Source: Lentzea sp033794685 (lineage in GTDB: Bacteria > Actinomycetota > Actinomycetes > Mycobacteriales > Pseudonocardiaceae). From it: 64,000 nucleotides of DNA. The notes below the pieces were generated by a model. That model searched no databases, had not been told where the DNA came from, and was given only the letters and a program-made list of their open reading frames with translations. The DNA is taken from NCBI GenBank assembly GCA_033794685.1, contig JARAYZ010000007.1. One strand, 5' to 3'. Position 1 is the first letter of the stretch. Each line of letters opens with the position of its first letter. This document shows positions 52,003-60,895 of this stretch, one piece after another. The translations under genes were made by a program, and so were the position numbers.

Positions 52003-52863
52003 ATGGACTTCCTTCGACCGGAAACGCTTGCGGAGGCGTTGGAGCTGAAAGCCCAGCGCCCTGATGCCGTGCCGATCGCCGGCGGCACGGACGTCATGGT
52101 GGAGCTGAACTACGACCACCGCAGGCCCTCCGCCCTGCTCGACCTCACCCGGATCCCCGAGCTCCAGCAGTGGTCGGACGGGCTGCGCGTCGGCGCGGGT
52201 GTGCCGTACGTGCGGATCATCGAGGAACTCGGCGCCGAGCTGCCGGGCCTCGCGATGGCCGCACGAACGGTCGGCTCGCCGCAGATCCGCAACCGCGGCA
52301 CGGTCGGCGGCAACCTCGGCGCGGCCTCCCCCGCCGGGGACACGCACCCGGTGCTGCTGGCGTCCGACGCGGTCATCGAGGTGGCCTCCGTGCGCGGCAC
52401 GCGGATGATCCCCGCCGCCGAGTTCTACCTGGGGGTGAAGCGGAACGCGCTGGAGCAGGACGAACTGATCGTGGCCGTTCACCTGACGCCTGCCAAGGGG
52501 CCACAGCAGTTCTCGAAGGTCGGCACCCGCAACGCCATGGTGATCGCGGTGTGCTCGTTCGGGATCTCGCTGTTCCCGCAGGAGAACCGGGTGGGCGCGG
52601 CGGTCGGGTCCGCGGCTCCGACGCCGCGCCGGGCTCCCGAGGCCGAGCAGTTCCTGGCCTCGGCGGTGGACTTCCAAAACCCGAAGCCGCTGCTCGACTC
52701 GGTGAAGCGCGAGTTCGGCGAGCTGGTCTCGCGGGCCGCGTCGCCGATCGACGACGTGCGCGGGTCGGCGGCGTACCGCAAGCACGCGCTGGCCGTGATG
52801 GCACGCAGAACGCTGGGCTGGGCTTGGCAGGAACTCATGGACGGGGAGCAGGCATGCGCGTGA
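52003..52863 (+). CDS. xdhB: Xanthine dehydrogenase FAD-binding subunit
   Basis: 286 residues, CO-dehydrogenase-type flavoprotein fold. FAD-binding motifs IAGGTDVMVEL and NRGTVGGNLGAASPAGDTHP; C-terminal domain LLDSVKREFGELVSRAASPIDDVRGSAAYRKHALAVMARR. It carries electrons from the Fe-S subunit to NAD or another acceptor. The stop lies inside the start region of the 2Fe-2S gene (10-base overlap). Confidence 0.92.
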   Translation: MDFLRPETLAEALELKAQRPDAVPIAGGTDVMVELNYDHRRPSALLDLTRIPELQQWSDGLRVGAGVPYVRIIEELGAELPGLAMAARTVGSPQIRNRGTVGGNLGAASPAGDTHPVLLASDAVIEVASVRGTRMIPAAEFYLGVKRNALEQDELIVAVHLTPAKGPQQFSKVGTRNAMVIAVCSFGISLFPQENRVGAAVGSAAPTPRRAPEAEQFLASAVDFQNPKPLLDSVKREFGELVSRAASPIDDVRGSAAYRKHALAVMARRTLGWAWQELMDGEQACA

Positions 52864-53315
52864 ACGTGACGGTCAACGGCGAGCAGCGCCAGGCCGACGA
52901 CGTGTGGGAGGGCGAGTCGCTGCTGTTCGTGCTGCGCGAGCGGCTCGGGCTGCCCGGTTCGAAGAACGCCTGCGAGCAGGGTGAGTGCGGTTCGTGCACG
53001 GTGTACCTGGACGACGTGCCGGTGTGCGCGTGCCTGGTCGCGGCCGGGCAGGTCCAGGACCGCGAGGTGCGCACGGTCGAGGGCCTGGCCGACGGTGACC
53101 GGCTCGACCCGGTGCAGGAGGCCTTCGTCGAGGCGGGGGCGGTGCAGTGCGGGTTCTGCACGCCCGGACTCGTCGTGCAGGCGCACGACCTGCTGGACCG
53201 CGTGCCGAACCCGTCCGATCCGGAGATCCGCGAGGCGCTGGCCGGGAACCTGTGCCGCTGTACGGGGTACGAGAAGATCCTGGACGCCGTGCGACTGGCG
53301 GCGTCGCGCCGATGA
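52854..53315 (+). CDS. xdhC_FeS: Xanthine dehydrogenase 2Fe-2S subunit
   Basis: 153 residues. Ferredoxin-type cluster Cys40, Cys45, Cys48 and Cys60 (NACEQGECGSCTVYLDDVPV) and the second cluster Cys99/Cys102 (CGFCTPG) and Cys134/Cys136 (NLCRCTGYEKI). ATG at 52854 with GGGGAG upstream. Its stop overlaps the 8-oxoguanine deaminase start (ATGA). The symbol is descriptive, to keep it apart from the XdhC maturation factor. Confidence 0.92.
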   Translation: MRVNVTVNGEQRQADDVWEGESLLFVLRERLGLPGSKNACEQGECGSCTVYLDDVPVCACLVAAGQVQDREVRTVEGLADGDRLDPVQEAFVEAGAVQCGFCTPGLVVQAHDLLDRVPNPSDPEIREALAGNLCRCTGYEKILDAVRLAASRR

Positions 53316-54664
53316 TCGTCCTCGACCGCTGCGCGGTGTCCACTGTGGACGAGGCCGGGACCGAGCACGCGTCCGGGCACGTCGTGATCGACGACGGACG
53401 GATCCGGTCCGTCGGTGCCGGCCCCGCCCCGAGGCCCTCCGAGTCGCACACCTACGTCGACGCGTCGTCGTGCCTGGTCACGCCGGGGCTGATCAACACC
53501 CACCACCACCTCTACCAGTGGGCGACGCGCGGCCTCGCGACCGACGCCACGCTGTTCGAGTGGCTGACCACGCTGTACCCGGTGTGGCGCGGGCTGGACG
53601 ACACCGTGACGCACGCGGCGGCGTCGGCAGGGCTCGCGAAGCTGGCGCTGACGGGCTGCACGCTGGCCGCCGACCACCACTACGTCTTCCCCTCCGGTGG
53701 CGGCGACGTGTTCGACGCGCTGGTGTCGGCGGGCCGGCGCATAGGCATCCGACTGGAGGCGATCCGCGGCTCGATGGACCGCGGCCAGTCGCACGGCGGA
53801 CTGCCGCCGGACAACCTGGTCGAGGAGACCGAGGCCGCGCTGATCGCGACCGAGCGGGCGATCGGCGACTACCACTCGACCGCGGACGACGCGCTGGTGC
53901 GGGTGGCCGTCGGACCGTGCTCGCCCTTCTCCGTGTCGCGCGAACTCATGGCCGGCGCGGCTTCGCTCGCTCGCCGGCACGGCGTCCGGCTGCACACGCA
54001 CCTCGCCGAGACGATCGACGAGGAGGAGCAGTGCCTGGCCGAGAACGGCTGCACGCCGACCGAGTACGCCGAGCAGCTCGGCTGGCTGGGGCCGGACGTG
54101 TGGCTCGCCCACACCGTGCACCTGAACGGTGACGCCGTGAAGCGCCTCGGGGCGACGCGCACCGGATCCGCGCACTGCCCGACGTCCAACGGCCGGCTGG
54201 GCACCGGGATCGCACCCGTCCGCGACCTGCTGGACGCAGGCGCCCCGGTCGGGCTCGGTGTCGACGGGGCCGCGTCCAATGAGGACGGTGGCCTGGTCGT
54301 CGAGCTGCGGTCGGCGCTCTACCAGGCACGTCAGCGCGGTGGTCCGGCCGCGATGAACGCCCGCGAGGCGTTGCGGATGGGCACGATGGGCGGCGCGCAG
54401 GTGCTGGGCCGCGCGGACTCGCTGGGGTCGATCGAACCGGGCAAGGTCGCGGACCTCGCCGTGTGGGACCTGTCCGGACTGGACTACGCGGGGATCGCGG
54501 ACCCGGTGGCGGCACTCGTGCTCGGCACTCCCCCGCCGTTGAAACTGTTGATCGTGGGCGGTGAGGTCGTGGTGCGGGACGGGGTCCTGCTCACGGCGTC
54601 CACCGACGAACTGGCGCGTGACCTCTCCGCGGCCAGTCTGAAGCTCCAGGAGGCTGCGCGATGA
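53312..54664 (+). CDS. 8-oxoguanine deaminase (amidohydrolase family)
   Basis: 450 residues. Metal site NTHHHLYQW; ADHHYVFP; RLHTHLAETIDEEEQCL; LAHTVHLNGD; SAHCPTSNGRLGTGI; GLGVDGAASNEDG. The HHHxYQ, TLYPVW, GCTxAADHHY and RGSM blocks match the Pseudomonas aeruginosa 8-oxoguanine deaminase (from memory). It converts 8-oxoguanine to urate and ammonia. It sits between the Fe-S and molybdenum subunits of xanthine dehydrogenase with ATGA overlaps on both sides, so it should be made in step with them. Confidence 0.87.
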   Translation: MIVLDRCAVSTVDEAGTEHASGHVVIDDGRIRSVGAGPAPRPSESHTYVDASSCLVTPGLINTHHHLYQWATRGLATDATLFEWLTTLYPVWRGLDDTVTHAAASAGLAKLALTGCTLAADHHYVFPSGGGDVFDALVSAGRRIGIRLEAIRGSMDRGQSHGGLPPDNLVEETEAALIATERAIGDYHSTADDALVRVAVGPCSPFSVSRELMAGAASLARRHGVRLHTHLAETIDEEEQCLAENGCTPTEYAEQLGWLGPDVWLAHTVHLNGDAVKRLGATRTGSAHCPTSNGRLGTGIAPVRDLLDAGAPVGLGVDGAASNEDGGLVVELRSALYQARQRGGPAAMNAREALRMGTMGGAQVLGRADSLGSIEPGKVADLAVWDLSGLDYAGIADPVAALVLGTPPPLKLLIVGGEVVVRDGVLLTASTDELARDLSAASLKLQEAAR

Positions 54665-56847
54665 CCCTCACTCCCGCCGAACTGACCTCCGCGGTCTCGG
54701 GTGGCATCGGGACGTCGCCGCAGCGCCCGGACGGCAACCTCAAGGTGCGCGGCGAGTTCGCCTACTCGTCCGACCTGTGGCACGAGGACATGATCTGGGG
54801 CGCGACCCTGCGCTCACCGCACCCGTACGCCCGCATCACGTCGGTCGATCTGACGGAAGCGTTGAAGGTGCCGGGCGTGTACGCGGTGCTGACGCACTCG
54901 GACGTACCCGGCCGCAACCTGTACGGGCTGGAGCACAAGGACCAGCCGGTGCTGGCCGTGGACGTCGTGCGCTACCAGGGCGAGCCGATCGCGCTGGTCG
55001 GCGCGGACCACCCCGAGACGGCGCAGCGGGCGATGAAGAAGATCGTCGTGACCTACGACGTGCTGGAACCCGTGGTGGACATGGAGACCGCGGCGCAGGA
55101 CACGCCGCTGCACCCCGGCGGGAACCTGGTGCGGCACGTGCCGATCCGGCGTGGCTCGCAGGACGTCGAGGCCGAGGTCGTGGTGACCGGGCGGTACGAG
55201 GTCGGCATGCAGGACCAGGCGTTCCTCGGGCCGGAGTCCGGGCTCGCGGTGCCGGCCACCGACGGCTCGATCGACCTGTACGTCGCGACGCAGTGGCTGC
55301 ACGTCGACCGCGACCAGGTGGCGGCCGCTCTCGGGTTGCCGCAGGAGCAGGTGCGGCTGACGCTGTCCGGTGTCGGCGGCGCGTTCGGTGGCCGCGAGGA
55401 CCTGTCGATGCAGGTGCACGCGTGCCTGCTGGCCCTGCACACCGGCAAGCCCGTGAAGATGGTCTACAACCGCGAAGAGTCGTTCTACGGGCACGTGCAC
55501 CGGCACCCGGCCGTGCTGTACTACGAGCACGGCGCCGACCACACCGGCAAGCTCGTGTACGTCCGCACTCGCATGTACCTCGATGGCGGCGCTTACGCCT
55601 CTTCGACACCCGCTGTCGTGGCGAACGCGGCTACGTTGGGCGTTGGTCCGTACGAGGTCGACAACGTCACGATCGACGCCTACGGCCTCTACACGAACAA
55701 CCCGCCGTGCGGTGCGATGCGTGGATTCGGTGCTGTGCAGGCAGGTTTCGCCTACGAGTCCCAGATGGACAAGCTGGCCGAAGCGCTCGGCATGTCACCG
55801 GTCGACGTCCGCGTCCGCAACGCGATGACCGAGGGCTCGGTGATGCCGACCGGTCAGGTCGTCGACTCGGCCGCACCCGTCGCGCAGCTGCTGAAGCTGG
55901 TGCAGGACAAGCCTCTGCCCGCCGGCACGTCGTCGGACATCCGCGAACTGCCCGGTGGCGTCTCGAACACCACGCACGGCGAGGGCGTCGTCCGCGGCGT
56001 CGGCTACGCGGTCGGCATCAAGAACATCTGCTTCTCCGAGGGCTACGACGACTACTCGACCGCCCGCGTCCGGGTGTCGATGGTCAACGGGGAGTTGGCC
56101 GCCGCCGTGCACACCGCCGCGTGCGAGGTCGGCCAGGGCCTGGTGACGATCATGCAGCAGATCGTGCGGACCGAACTCGGCATCGAGCGCGTGACCGTGC
56201 TGCCGATGGACACCACGATCGGCAACGGCGGCTCCACCTCGGCCTCGCGCCAGACGTACGTGACCGGTGGCGCCGTGAAGGCCGCCTGTGCTCTGGTGCA
56301 GGCGCGTTTGGACGGTCGCACCGACATCGGCGACGAGGTGATCGACGAGACCACCGAGTGGCGGCACCGCGCGACCGAGGCGCTGGATCCCGAGACGGGA
56401 CAAGGCAACGCGCACGTCCAGTACGGGTTCGCCGCCCACCGCGCCGTCGTCGACGTGGACGTCGACCTCGGCCTGGTGCGCGTGGTCTCCCTGGACTGCG
56501 CGCAGGACGTGGGCAAGGCGCTGAACCCGCAGGCCGTCGTGGGCCAGATCCAGGGCGGTTCCGCCCAGGGCCTCGGTCTCGCGGTGATGGAGGAGATCCA
56601 GACCTCCGGCGGCAAGGTGCGCAACCCGTCCTTCACCGACTACCTGATTCCCACCGTGCTCGACATGCCGCCGATGAGCATCGACGTGCTCGAGCTCGCC
56701 GATCCCCACGCCCCGTACGGGATCCGTGGCGTCGGCGAACCGCCCACCATCTCGTCGACCCCGGCGATCGTGGCGGCGATCCGCGCGGCGACCGGCTTGG
56801 CGCTCACCCGCGTCCCGGTCCGCCCGGAACACCTCACCGGTACCTGA
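54661..56847 (+). CDS. xdhA: Xanthine dehydrogenase molybdopterin-binding subunit
   Basis: 728 residues. Domains: aldehyde-oxidase hammerhead (LKVRGEFAYSSDLWHEDMIWGATLRSPHPYARI), then molybdenum-cofactor domains with GVGGAFGGRED, CGAMRGFGAVQAGFAYESQMD (substrate Arg), GQGLVTIMQQIV and the near-C-terminal GVGEPPTISSTPAIVAAIRAATG containing the catalytic Glu. It oxidises hypoxanthine/xanthine to urate. ATG overlaps the deaminase stop. Confidence 0.94.
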   Translation: MTLTPAELTSAVSGGIGTSPQRPDGNLKVRGEFAYSSDLWHEDMIWGATLRSPHPYARITSVDLTEALKVPGVYAVLTHSDVPGRNLYGLEHKDQPVLAVDVVRYQGEPIALVGADHPETAQRAMKKIVVTYDVLEPVVDMETAAQDTPLHPGGNLVRHVPIRRGSQDVEAEVVVTGRYEVGMQDQAFLGPESGLAVPATDGSIDLYVATQWLHVDRDQVAAALGLPQEQVRLTLSGVGGAFGGREDLSMQVHACLLALHTGKPVKMVYNREESFYGHVHRHPAVLYYEHGADHTGKLVYVRTRMYLDGGAYASSTPAVVANAATLGVGPYEVDNVTIDAYGLYTNNPPCGAMRGFGAVQAGFAYESQMDKLAEALGMSPVDVRVRNAMTEGSVMPTGQVVDSAAPVAQLLKLVQDKPLPAGTSSDIRELPGGVSNTTHGEGVVRGVGYAVGIKNICFSEGYDDYSTARVRVSMVNGELAAAVHTAACEVGQGLVTIMQQIVRTELGIERVTVLPMDTTIGNGGSTSASRQTYVTGGAVKAACALVQARLDGRTDIGDEVIDETTEWRHRATEALDPETGQGNAHVQYGFAAHRAVVDVDVDLGLVRVVSLDCAQDVGKALNPQAVVGQIQGGSAQGLGLAVMEEIQTSGGKVRNPSFTDYLIPTVLDMPPMSIDVLELADPHAPYGIRGVGEPPTISSTPAIVAAIRAATGLALTRVPVRPEHLTGT

Positions 56848-56865
56848 GCTTCTGGAGTTCCTGCT

Positions 56866-57327
56866 GTGAACGCACATCTTCTTGCCACCATCGACCTGGC
56901 CACCCAGAACGTGGCCTCCGGCGGGGGCCCGTTCGGCGCGATGATCGTCCGTGACGGCGAGGTGATCGCCACCGGTGTGAACCAGGTGACGCCGAACCTC
57001 GACCCGACCGCGCACGCCGAGGTCGTCGCGATCCGCGCGGCCTGCCAGGCACTCGGTGACTTCAAGCTGACCGGCTGCACGCTGATCTCGTCGTGCGAGC
57101 CGTGTCCCCTGTGCCTGTCCGCCGCGCTCTGGGCGCGCGTGGACAAGGTGATCTACGCCGCCGACCGCCACGACGCGGCGGCGGCAGGTTTCGACGACCG
57201 GGAGTTCTACGAGCTGTTCAGCAAGTCCCGTTCCGACTGGGACCTGCCTGTGCACCAGATCTCCACGGGCGAGGACAACGCCCCGTTCACCGCGTGGATG
57301 TCACTCGCGACTCGTATCGATTACTGA
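56866..57327 (+). CDS. guaD: Guanine deaminase (cytidine-deaminase fold)
   Basis: 153 residues. Zinc motifs His50-Ala-Glu52 (DPTAHAEVVAIRAAC) and Pro79-Cys80-x-x-Cys83 (SSCEPCPLCLSAALW); the tail FYELFSKSRSDWDLPVHQI is typical of Bacillus-type guanine deaminase. It converts guanine to xanthine, the substrate of the upstream dehydrogenase. GTG start 19 bp after xdhA. Confidence 0.9.
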   Translation: MNAHLLATIDLATQNVASGGGPFGAMIVRDGEVIATGVNQVTPNLDPTAHAEVVAIRAACQALGDFKLTGCTLISSCEPCPLCLSAALWARVDKVIYAADRHDAAAAGFDDREFYELFSKSRSDWDLPVHQISTGEDNAPFTAWMSLATRIDY

Positions 57328-57372
57328 CGGCCACAAGCCTGTCTAGCTGACCGGAGCTTGCATCTGCTTAAA

Positions 57373-57394
57373 CGCGTTCCGGCGTTGGAACGCG
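57373..57394. promoter_or_regulatory. Inverted repeat upstream of the purine permease
   Basis: CGCGTTCC-GGCGTT-GGAACGCG, perfect 8-bp arms, 29 bp before the permease start. Could be an operator or a small hairpin that separates permease expression from the upstream genes. Confidence 0.45.
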
Positions 57395-57422
57395 CCCACC
57401 GGCATGGGAAAGGCCGTCCTCC

Positions 57423-58829
57423 ATGACCCAGTTACGGAGCCGACAATCGACGTCGGCCCTCGACCAGTTCTTCCGCATCACCGAACGTGGCAGCTCTTTG
57501 GGCCGTGAGGTGCGCGGTGGCATCACGACTTTCGTCGCGATGTCGTACATCGTGCTGCTGAACCCGTTGATCCTCGGCGCGTCCGCGGACATCACCGGCG
57601 CCAAGCTCACCATCGCGGAGATCACCACCGCGACGGCACTGGCCGCGGGCGTGATGACCGTCCTCATGGGACTCGTCGGCAACGCGCCCCTCGCCATCGC
57701 CGCCGGTCTCGGCGTCAACGGCGTGGTGGCCTTCCAGATGGCGCCCGAGATGACCTGGGCGCAGGCCTTCGGTCTGGTGGTGCTGGAAGGCGTCTGCATC
57801 GTGATCATGGCGGCCTCCGGGGTCCGCGAGCGGATCATCAACGCGATCCCGGAGCCGTTGAAGATCGCGATCACAGTGGGCATCGGGCTCTACATCGCCC
57901 TGGTGGGACTGGTCTCCGCCGGTTTCGTGACCCGCACGCCGGACGCGGCGCACTCGACGGTGCCGGTGCGGATGGGCGTCGACGGCCACCTGAGCGGCTG
58001 GCCGATCGCGATCTTCTGCCTGGGTCTGCTGCTGATGATCGTGCTGATGGCGCGGGGCGTGCCCGGTGCCGTGCTGATCAGCATCGTGGTCGCCACCCTC
58101 GTCGCCATCGGCGTGAACGCCGCGTTCGACGTGCAGGGCTGGGGGCTGGTGACCCCCTCGCTGCCCTCGTCGGTGGTGAGCTCGCCGGACTTCGGGTTGT
58201 TCGGACGGGTGGACCTGTTCGGCGGGTTCGTGTCGGCGGGCGTGATCGCGGCGACGATCTTCCTGTTCACCCTGGTGCTGTCCGGCTTCTTCGACGCCAT
58301 GGGCACGATCACGTCGGTGTCCGACGAGGCCGGTCTCACCAAGGACGGCAAGGTCGAGGGGATGGGCAGGATCCTGATGGTCGACGGTGCCGGCGCGATC
58401 GCCGGTGGCGTCACGGGGTCCGCCCCGAACACCGTGTTCCTGGAGTCGGCGGCGGGCGTTGGCGAAGGCGCCCGCACCGGTCTGGCCTCGGTGGTGACCG
58501 GCGGACTCTTCCTGGTGGCACTGCTCTTCACGCCGCTCGCGACGGTCGTGCCCGCCCAGGCGGCGGCTCCGGCACTGGTGGTGATCGGCGGCCTGATGAT
58601 GACGCAGATCCGCCGAATCCCCTGGCAGGAAACGGACTACACGATCCCGGTCTTCCTCACGATCGCGATCATCCCGTTCACCTACTCGATCACCAACGGC
58701 ATCGGCGCGGGCCTCGTGTCCTACGTCGTGCTGCGCATCTGCAAGGGCCGCTGGCCCGGCTGGCTGATGACCGGCCTCGCGCTGATGTTCGCCGTGTACT
58801 TCGGCGTGGACCTGATCACCGGCAAGTGA
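57423..58829 (+). CDS. AzgA/NCS2-type hypoxanthine-guanine permease
   Basis: 468 residues, multiple membrane helices. AzgA-like signatures: LGREVRGGITTFVAMSYIVLLNPLILG, the NAPLAIAAGLGVNGVVAFQM region, VLSGFFDAMGTITSVSDEAGL and GSAPNTVFLESAAGVGEGARTGLASVVTG. It imports guanine/hypoxanthine by cation symport, feeding guanine deaminase and xanthine dehydrogenase. ATG at 57423. Confidence 0.9.
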   Translation: MTQLRSRQSTSALDQFFRITERGSSLGREVRGGITTFVAMSYIVLLNPLILGASADITGAKLTIAEITTATALAAGVMTVLMGLVGNAPLAIAAGLGVNGVVAFQMAPEMTWAQAFGLVVLEGVCIVIMAASGVRERIINAIPEPLKIAITVGIGLYIALVGLVSAGFVTRTPDAAHSTVPVRMGVDGHLSGWPIAIFCLGLLLMIVLMARGVPGAVLISIVVATLVAIGVNAAFDVQGWGLVTPSLPSSVVSSPDFGLFGRVDLFGGFVSAGVIAATIFLFTLVLSGFFDAMGTITSVSDEAGLTKDGKVEGMGRILMVDGAGAIAGGVTGSAPNTVFLESAAGVGEGARTGLASVVTGGLFLVALLFTPLATVVPAQAAAPALVVIGGLMMTQIRRIPWQETDYTIPVFLTIAIIPFTYSITNGIGAGLVSYVVLRICKGRWPGWLMTGLALMFAVYFGVDLITGK

Positions 58830-58834
58830 CACGA

Positions 58835-58866
58835 GGGCTCGGCCGGGCGGCCACCCGGCCGAGCCC
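58835..58866 (+). terminator. Hairpin between the purine permease and XdhC
   Basis: GGGCTCGGCCGGG (58835-58847) pairs perfectly with CCCGGCCGAGCCC (58854-58866), just before the AGGAGG of the XdhC gene. It may end the permease transcript or attenuate read-through. Confidence 0.75.
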
Positions 58867-58881
58867 CTTCAGGAGGACTCG

Positions 58882-59964
58882 ATGCGTGACCTCGCTTCGA
58901 CTTTGCTCACGTGGGACCGGTTCGCGGTCGCCTCGGTGGTGGCCGTGCGCGGCAGTGCGCCGCGTCCGGTCGGCGCCGCGATGGCCGTCGGTCCCTCGGG
59001 TGAGGTGATCGGCAGCGTGTCCGGCGGCTGCGTGGAGGCCGAGGTCCACGACCTGGCGTGCCAGGTGCTCGCCTCCGGTGTTCCCGCGCTCGCCTCGTTC
59101 GGCTACTCCGACGACACGGCGTTCGCGGTCGGCCTCACCTGCGGCGGCTCGCTGGACGTGCTGGTGCAGCGCGACTCCCCGTCGTTGCGCGCGGCCCTGG
59201 AGGCTTCCGTCGCGGGACAACCGCTCTCGGTTCGCTTCGAGGCCGAGGGCAGGGTGTTCACCGAGTCGTGGATGCCACCACCGCGCCTGCTCGTGTTCGG
59301 CGCCATCGACCACGCCGCCGCGGTGGCCGAGATCGGACGCTTCCTCGGCTATCACGTGACCGTGTGCGACGCACGCCCCGTGTTCGCCACACCCGAACGT
59401 TTCCCCGCAGCCCACTCAGTTGTCGTCGACTGGCCGCACCGCTACCTCGCGTCCACCCACACCGACTCGTCCACCGCCGTCGTGGTGCTGACCCACGACC
59501 CCAAGTTCGACATCCCGGTGCTGGTGGAAGCCCTGTCCAGGCCCTTGGCGTTCGTCGGTGCGCTCGGCTCCCGCCGCACACACCGGGAACGGCTCGCTCG
59601 GCTGCGCGCGGAGGGCGTCCCCGAGGCCTCGCTGGCGCGGCTTCGCTCCCCCGTCGGCCTCGACCTGGGCGGCCGCAGCCCCGCCGAGACCGCGGTGTCG
59701 ATCGCGGCCGAGCTCGTCGCCGTGCGGCACGGCGGCACCGGCCTGCCCCTGACCTCGCTGACCACCCCCATCCACCGAACCCTGGAGAGTCATGGCACTG
59801 ATCTTCCTCAACGGCGGCGGCATGAAGGGCGGACCGCTGCACTCGCAACTGCAGGGCACGCCGATGGTGTGCAGGGCGCGGAGTGCGGCCAGGTACCGGT
59901 ACTTCTCGGTGCGGGGGCAGTTCCCCGCGATGCACGAGTCGGGCTCGGCCTCGGTGGTGGGTGA
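58882..59964 (+). CDS. xdhC: XdhC-family molybdenum-cofactor maturation factor, with overlong C-terminus
   Basis: 360 residues as read. N-terminal XdhC domain (VVAVRGSAPRPVGAAMAVGPSGEVIGSVSGGCVEAEVH; YSDDTAFAVGLTCGGSLDVLVQ) and C-terminal Rossmann domain (FGAIDHAAAVAEIGRFLGYHVTVCDARPVFATPERF; VGALGSRRTHRERLARLRAEG). XdhC inserts sulfurated molybdenum cofactor into xanthine dehydrogenase. The family normally ends near LTSLTTPIHR (about 59780). The further 60 residues are Arg/Gly/Ala-rich and overlap the next gene by 173 bp, so the original stop seems to be lost or a frameshift has occurred. Confidence 0.85.
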   Translation: MRDLASTLLTWDRFAVASVVAVRGSAPRPVGAAMAVGPSGEVIGSVSGGCVEAEVHDLACQVLASGVPALASFGYSDDTAFAVGLTCGGSLDVLVQRDSPSLRAALEASVAGQPLSVRFEAEGRVFTESWMPPPRLLVFGAIDHAAAVAEIGRFLGYHVTVCDARPVFATPERFPAAHSVVVDWPHRYLASTHTDSSTAVVVLTHDPKFDIPVLVEALSRPLAFVGALGSRRTHRERLARLRAEGVPEASLARLRSPVGLDLGGRSPAETAVSIAAELVAVRHGGTGLPLTSLTTPIHRTLESHGTDLPQRRRHEGRTAALATAGHADGVQGAECGQVPVLLGAGAVPRDARVGLGLGGG

Positions 59965-60178
59965 GCTCTACGACCTGCCGCTCAAGGTCCTGCGCGACCA
60001 CCTGGTCCCCGCCGAACCGGCCGAGCTGGAGATCGGCGTCATCGAACTGGAGGACGGCAGCGCGGCCCTCGCGACCGTCCTGCGCGACGCGATGGTCGAC
60101 CCGTTGCTCCATTCAGGTGACATACGAGACATCTCGTATCTGGGGGACTGGCGGGAGTTCCTTCATCGCGAGGGGTGA
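59792..60178 (+). CDS. Allophanate-hydrolase C-terminal-domain-like protein
   Basis: 128 residues from an ATG with GGAGAG upstream. FLNGGGMKGGPLHSQLQGTP, then ARYRYFSVRGQFPAMHESGSASVVGELYDLPLKVLRDHLVPAEPAELEIGVIELEDGSAALATVL. The pattern (gamma-glutamylcyclotransferase-like fold) resembles the C-terminal domain of AtzF-type allophanate hydrolases as a stand-alone protein; the amidase half is absent. Last gene of the purine cluster. Its role (urea/allophanate or another cyclised product) is inferred from fold and context only. Confidence 0.65.
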   Translation: MALIFLNGGGMKGGPLHSQLQGTPMVCRARSAARYRYFSVRGQFPAMHESGSASVVGELYDLPLKVLRDHLVPAEPAELEIGVIELEDGSAALATVLRDAMVDPLLHSGDIRDISYLGDWREFLHREG

Positions 60179-60183
60179 GGGAA

Positions 60184-60257
60184 GTGGCATCGGGGGGTGC
60201 CACAGGCAAGGGGGAGTTGCCGCAGGCGGCGGGTCCGGTTCCGGCCGGGCCCGCCGC
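60184..60257. terminator. Two consecutive hairpins between convergent genes
   Basis: GTGGCA/TGCCAC (60184-60189, 60198-60203) and GCGGCGGG/CCCGCCGC (60226-60233, 60250-60257). They lie between the end of the purine cluster and the leftward response-regulator gene. Confidence 0.55.
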
Positions 60258-60271
60258 GGGGGATCCCGCGT

Positions 60272-60895
60272 TCAGCGTTCCCGGCCGCGCAGCAGCCCGC
60301 GTTCGTACGCCACCGCCACCGCCGCCGCCCGGTCCGACACCCCGAGCTTCGCGTAGACGTGCAGCAGGTGGGTCTTCACCGTCGCCTCACTGATGAACAG
60401 CGCCGCCGCCACCGCCCGGTTCGTCGTCCCCTTGGCCACCAACGCCAGCACGTCGAGCTCGCGCGTGGACAACGGCTCCAGCGCGGGCTCCCGCACCTGC
60501 CCGAGCAGTCTCGTGGCCACGGCGGGAGACAGCACCGCCTCGCCCGAGTGCGCCGCGCGGATGGCGCGCTGCAGTTCGTCGCGCGGGGTGTCCTTCAGCA
60601 GGTAGCCGGTGGCGCCCGCCTTGATGGCCGGCAGCACGTCGCGGTCCGTGTCGTAGGTGGTGAGCACCAGGACGCGGCACGGGTGGTCGCGCAGCCGTTC
60701 GATCGCGGAGACGCCGTCGGAGCCCGGCATGCGCAGGTCCATCAGCACCACGTCGGGCGCCACGGCCGTGACGACGGCGACCGCCTCGTCTCCCGACGCG
60801 GCCTCGCCGACCACCTCGAAGTCCCCTGTGGACAGCATGCCGCGCAGGCCGTCGCGGACCACCGGGTGGTCGTCGACGATGACCAGGCGGATCAC
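60272..60895 (-). CDS. NarL/LuxR-type response regulator
   Basis: 207 residues. Receiver domain with Asp9/Asp10 (VIVDDHPVVRDGL), phospho-acceptor Asp53 (VVLMDLRMPG) and conserved Lys (GYLLKDTPRDEL). LuxR helix-turn-helix at the C-terminus (LSTRELDVLALVAKGTTNRAVAAALFISEATVKTHLLHVYAKLGV). GTG at 60895 overlapping the kinase stop (GTGA). Output of the two-component system that probably controls the upstream ABC transporter. Confidence 0.93.
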   Translation of the reverse strand: MIRLVIVDDHPVVRDGLRGMLSTGDFEVVGEAASGDEAVAVVTAVAPDVVLMDLRMPGSDGVSAIERLRDHPCRVLVLTTYDTDRDVLPAIKAGATGYLLKDTPRDELQRAIRAAHSGEAVLSPAVATRLLGQVREPALEPLSTRELDVLALVAKGTTNRAVAAALFISEATVKTHLLHVYAKLGVSDRAAAVAVAYERGLLRGRER

